A stretch of 11,809 bases of DNA, taken from assembly GCA_023129805.1 (NCBI GenBank), contig JAGMBK010000050.1, forward strand, positions 1-11,809, read 5' to 3'. Positions 11,567-11,809 of the stretch are shown here, one piece after another. A program made the position numbers and the translations under genes. Under the pieces are notes generated by a model. The model ran no database searches. It was not told the DNA's origin and worked only from the letters and a program-made list of their open reading frames with translations. Each line of letters starts with the position of its first letter. The stretch's first letter is position 1. The DNA comes from Candidatus Zixiibacteriota bacterium. GTDB lineage: Bacteria; Zixibacteria; MSB-5A5; SM1-73.

Positions 11567-11809
11567 ATGGCTGAGATTAATTATATCAATATAGAGGGTG
11601 CTATCGGAGCAGGAAAGACCAGTCTGGCTAAGACATTAGCAGAGGAGATGGATGCTCGATTGATTCTGGAGGAGACAGAGGAGAATCCCTTTCTTCCTGA
11701 CTTCTATAAGGACAAAAGAAGATACGCCTTCCAGACCCAGCTTTTTTTCCTTCTTTCCAGACATAAACAACAACAGGAGCTTTTTGCCACCGATCTTTTT
11801 CACAAAAAG
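11567..11809 (+). CDS. Deoxynucleoside kinase (dAdo/dGuo-type), 5' part only
   Basis: The first 81 codons are present and the gene runs off the window. The P-loop is GAIGAGKTSL (residues 11-20), followed by the family pattern LILEETEENPFLPDFYKD and RYAFQTQLFFLLSRHKQQQ. These are characteristic of bacterial deoxyadenosine/deoxyguanosine kinases, which phosphorylate salvaged purine deoxynucleosides with ATP. The ATG at 11567 has only a weak TAAGAG upstream but gives the standard N-terminus (AEINYINIEGAIGAGKT). It lies 202 bp after folK, downstream of the MITE-like element. Exact substrate preference cannot be read from this fragment. Confidence 0.9.
   Translation, partial: MAEINYINIEGAIGAGKTSLAKTLAEEMDARLILEETEENPFLPDFYKDKRRYAFQTQLFFLLSRHKQQQELFATDLFHKK

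Noticed and set aside
11169..11567. 132-codon minus-strand ORF containing RGAKRRSPAYGGTTLLSVARND
   Set aside because: It is the reverse reading of folK plus the MITE-like element; RGAKRRS-type peptides are a known artefact of ATTGCGAG-end repeats.

Overview
The window probably comes from an uncultured Gram-negative-type bacterium of moderate GC content. The exact phylum cannot be fixed from the sequence. The hints are an apolipoprotein N-acyltransferase-like membrane protein, an IPTL-CTERM-type surface protein, a DapL-like aminotransferase fold, a TrpRS with a Fe-S-type cysteine motif, and very many short palindromic intergenic repeats. This combination is typical of candidate-phylum (FCB/Zixibacteria-like) genomes; that placement is inference.

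Left half, minus strand. A convincing promoter near 1905-1932 drives a DUF502 membrane protein followed 13 nt later by a CaCA-family Na+/Ca2+ exchanger. Further right, a second minus-strand unit starts at a promoter near 5768-5795 and reads HNH endonuclease, a broken four-helix-bundle (S23/Avd-like) gene, trpS, a REP-associated tyrosine transposase (RAYT) and scpA. The two conserved housekeeping genes, trpS and scpA, are separated by the RAYT and its palindromic repeats. The four-helix-bundle gene sits between HNH and trpS inside inverted arrays of a 14-nt repeat. The unit therefore looks like an old operon that has taken in two selfish or mobile modules.

Middle, plus strand. An 800-bp gene-poor stretch carries a near-perfect sigma-70-type promoter (6204-6232) and possibly a tiny ORF. 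It is followed by a membrane protein that resembles only the N-terminal membrane half of Lnt. Next is a secreted protein with two copies of an unrecognised Trp-His/Cys/His-Val-Glu domain and a C-terminal VPTMTQWG sorting/anchor tail, and then a likely intrinsic terminator. Positions 8300-9184 hold no gene, only a mosaic of hairpins and degenerate repeats, including a second full copy of the REP-like unit found beside the RAYT.

Right end, plus strand. A promoter at 9104-9132 leads into an intact DapL-like aminotransferase that has lost the PLP-binding lysine, then folB (dihydroneopterin aldolase), folK (HPPK, TTG start) and the 5' part of a deoxynucleoside kinase. folB and folK act in folate biosynthesis. 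A 73-bp MITE-like palindrome lies between folK and the kinase.

The most interesting signals are: (1) the RAYT/REP system invading trpS-scpA, with its repeat also found 5 kb away; (2) 15-nt micro-hairpins nested inside the loops of three unrelated larger palindromes; (3) the lysine-less aminotransferase next to folBK; (4) the four-helix-bundle gene with its inverted 14-nt repeat borders; (5) the duplicated-domain surface protein.
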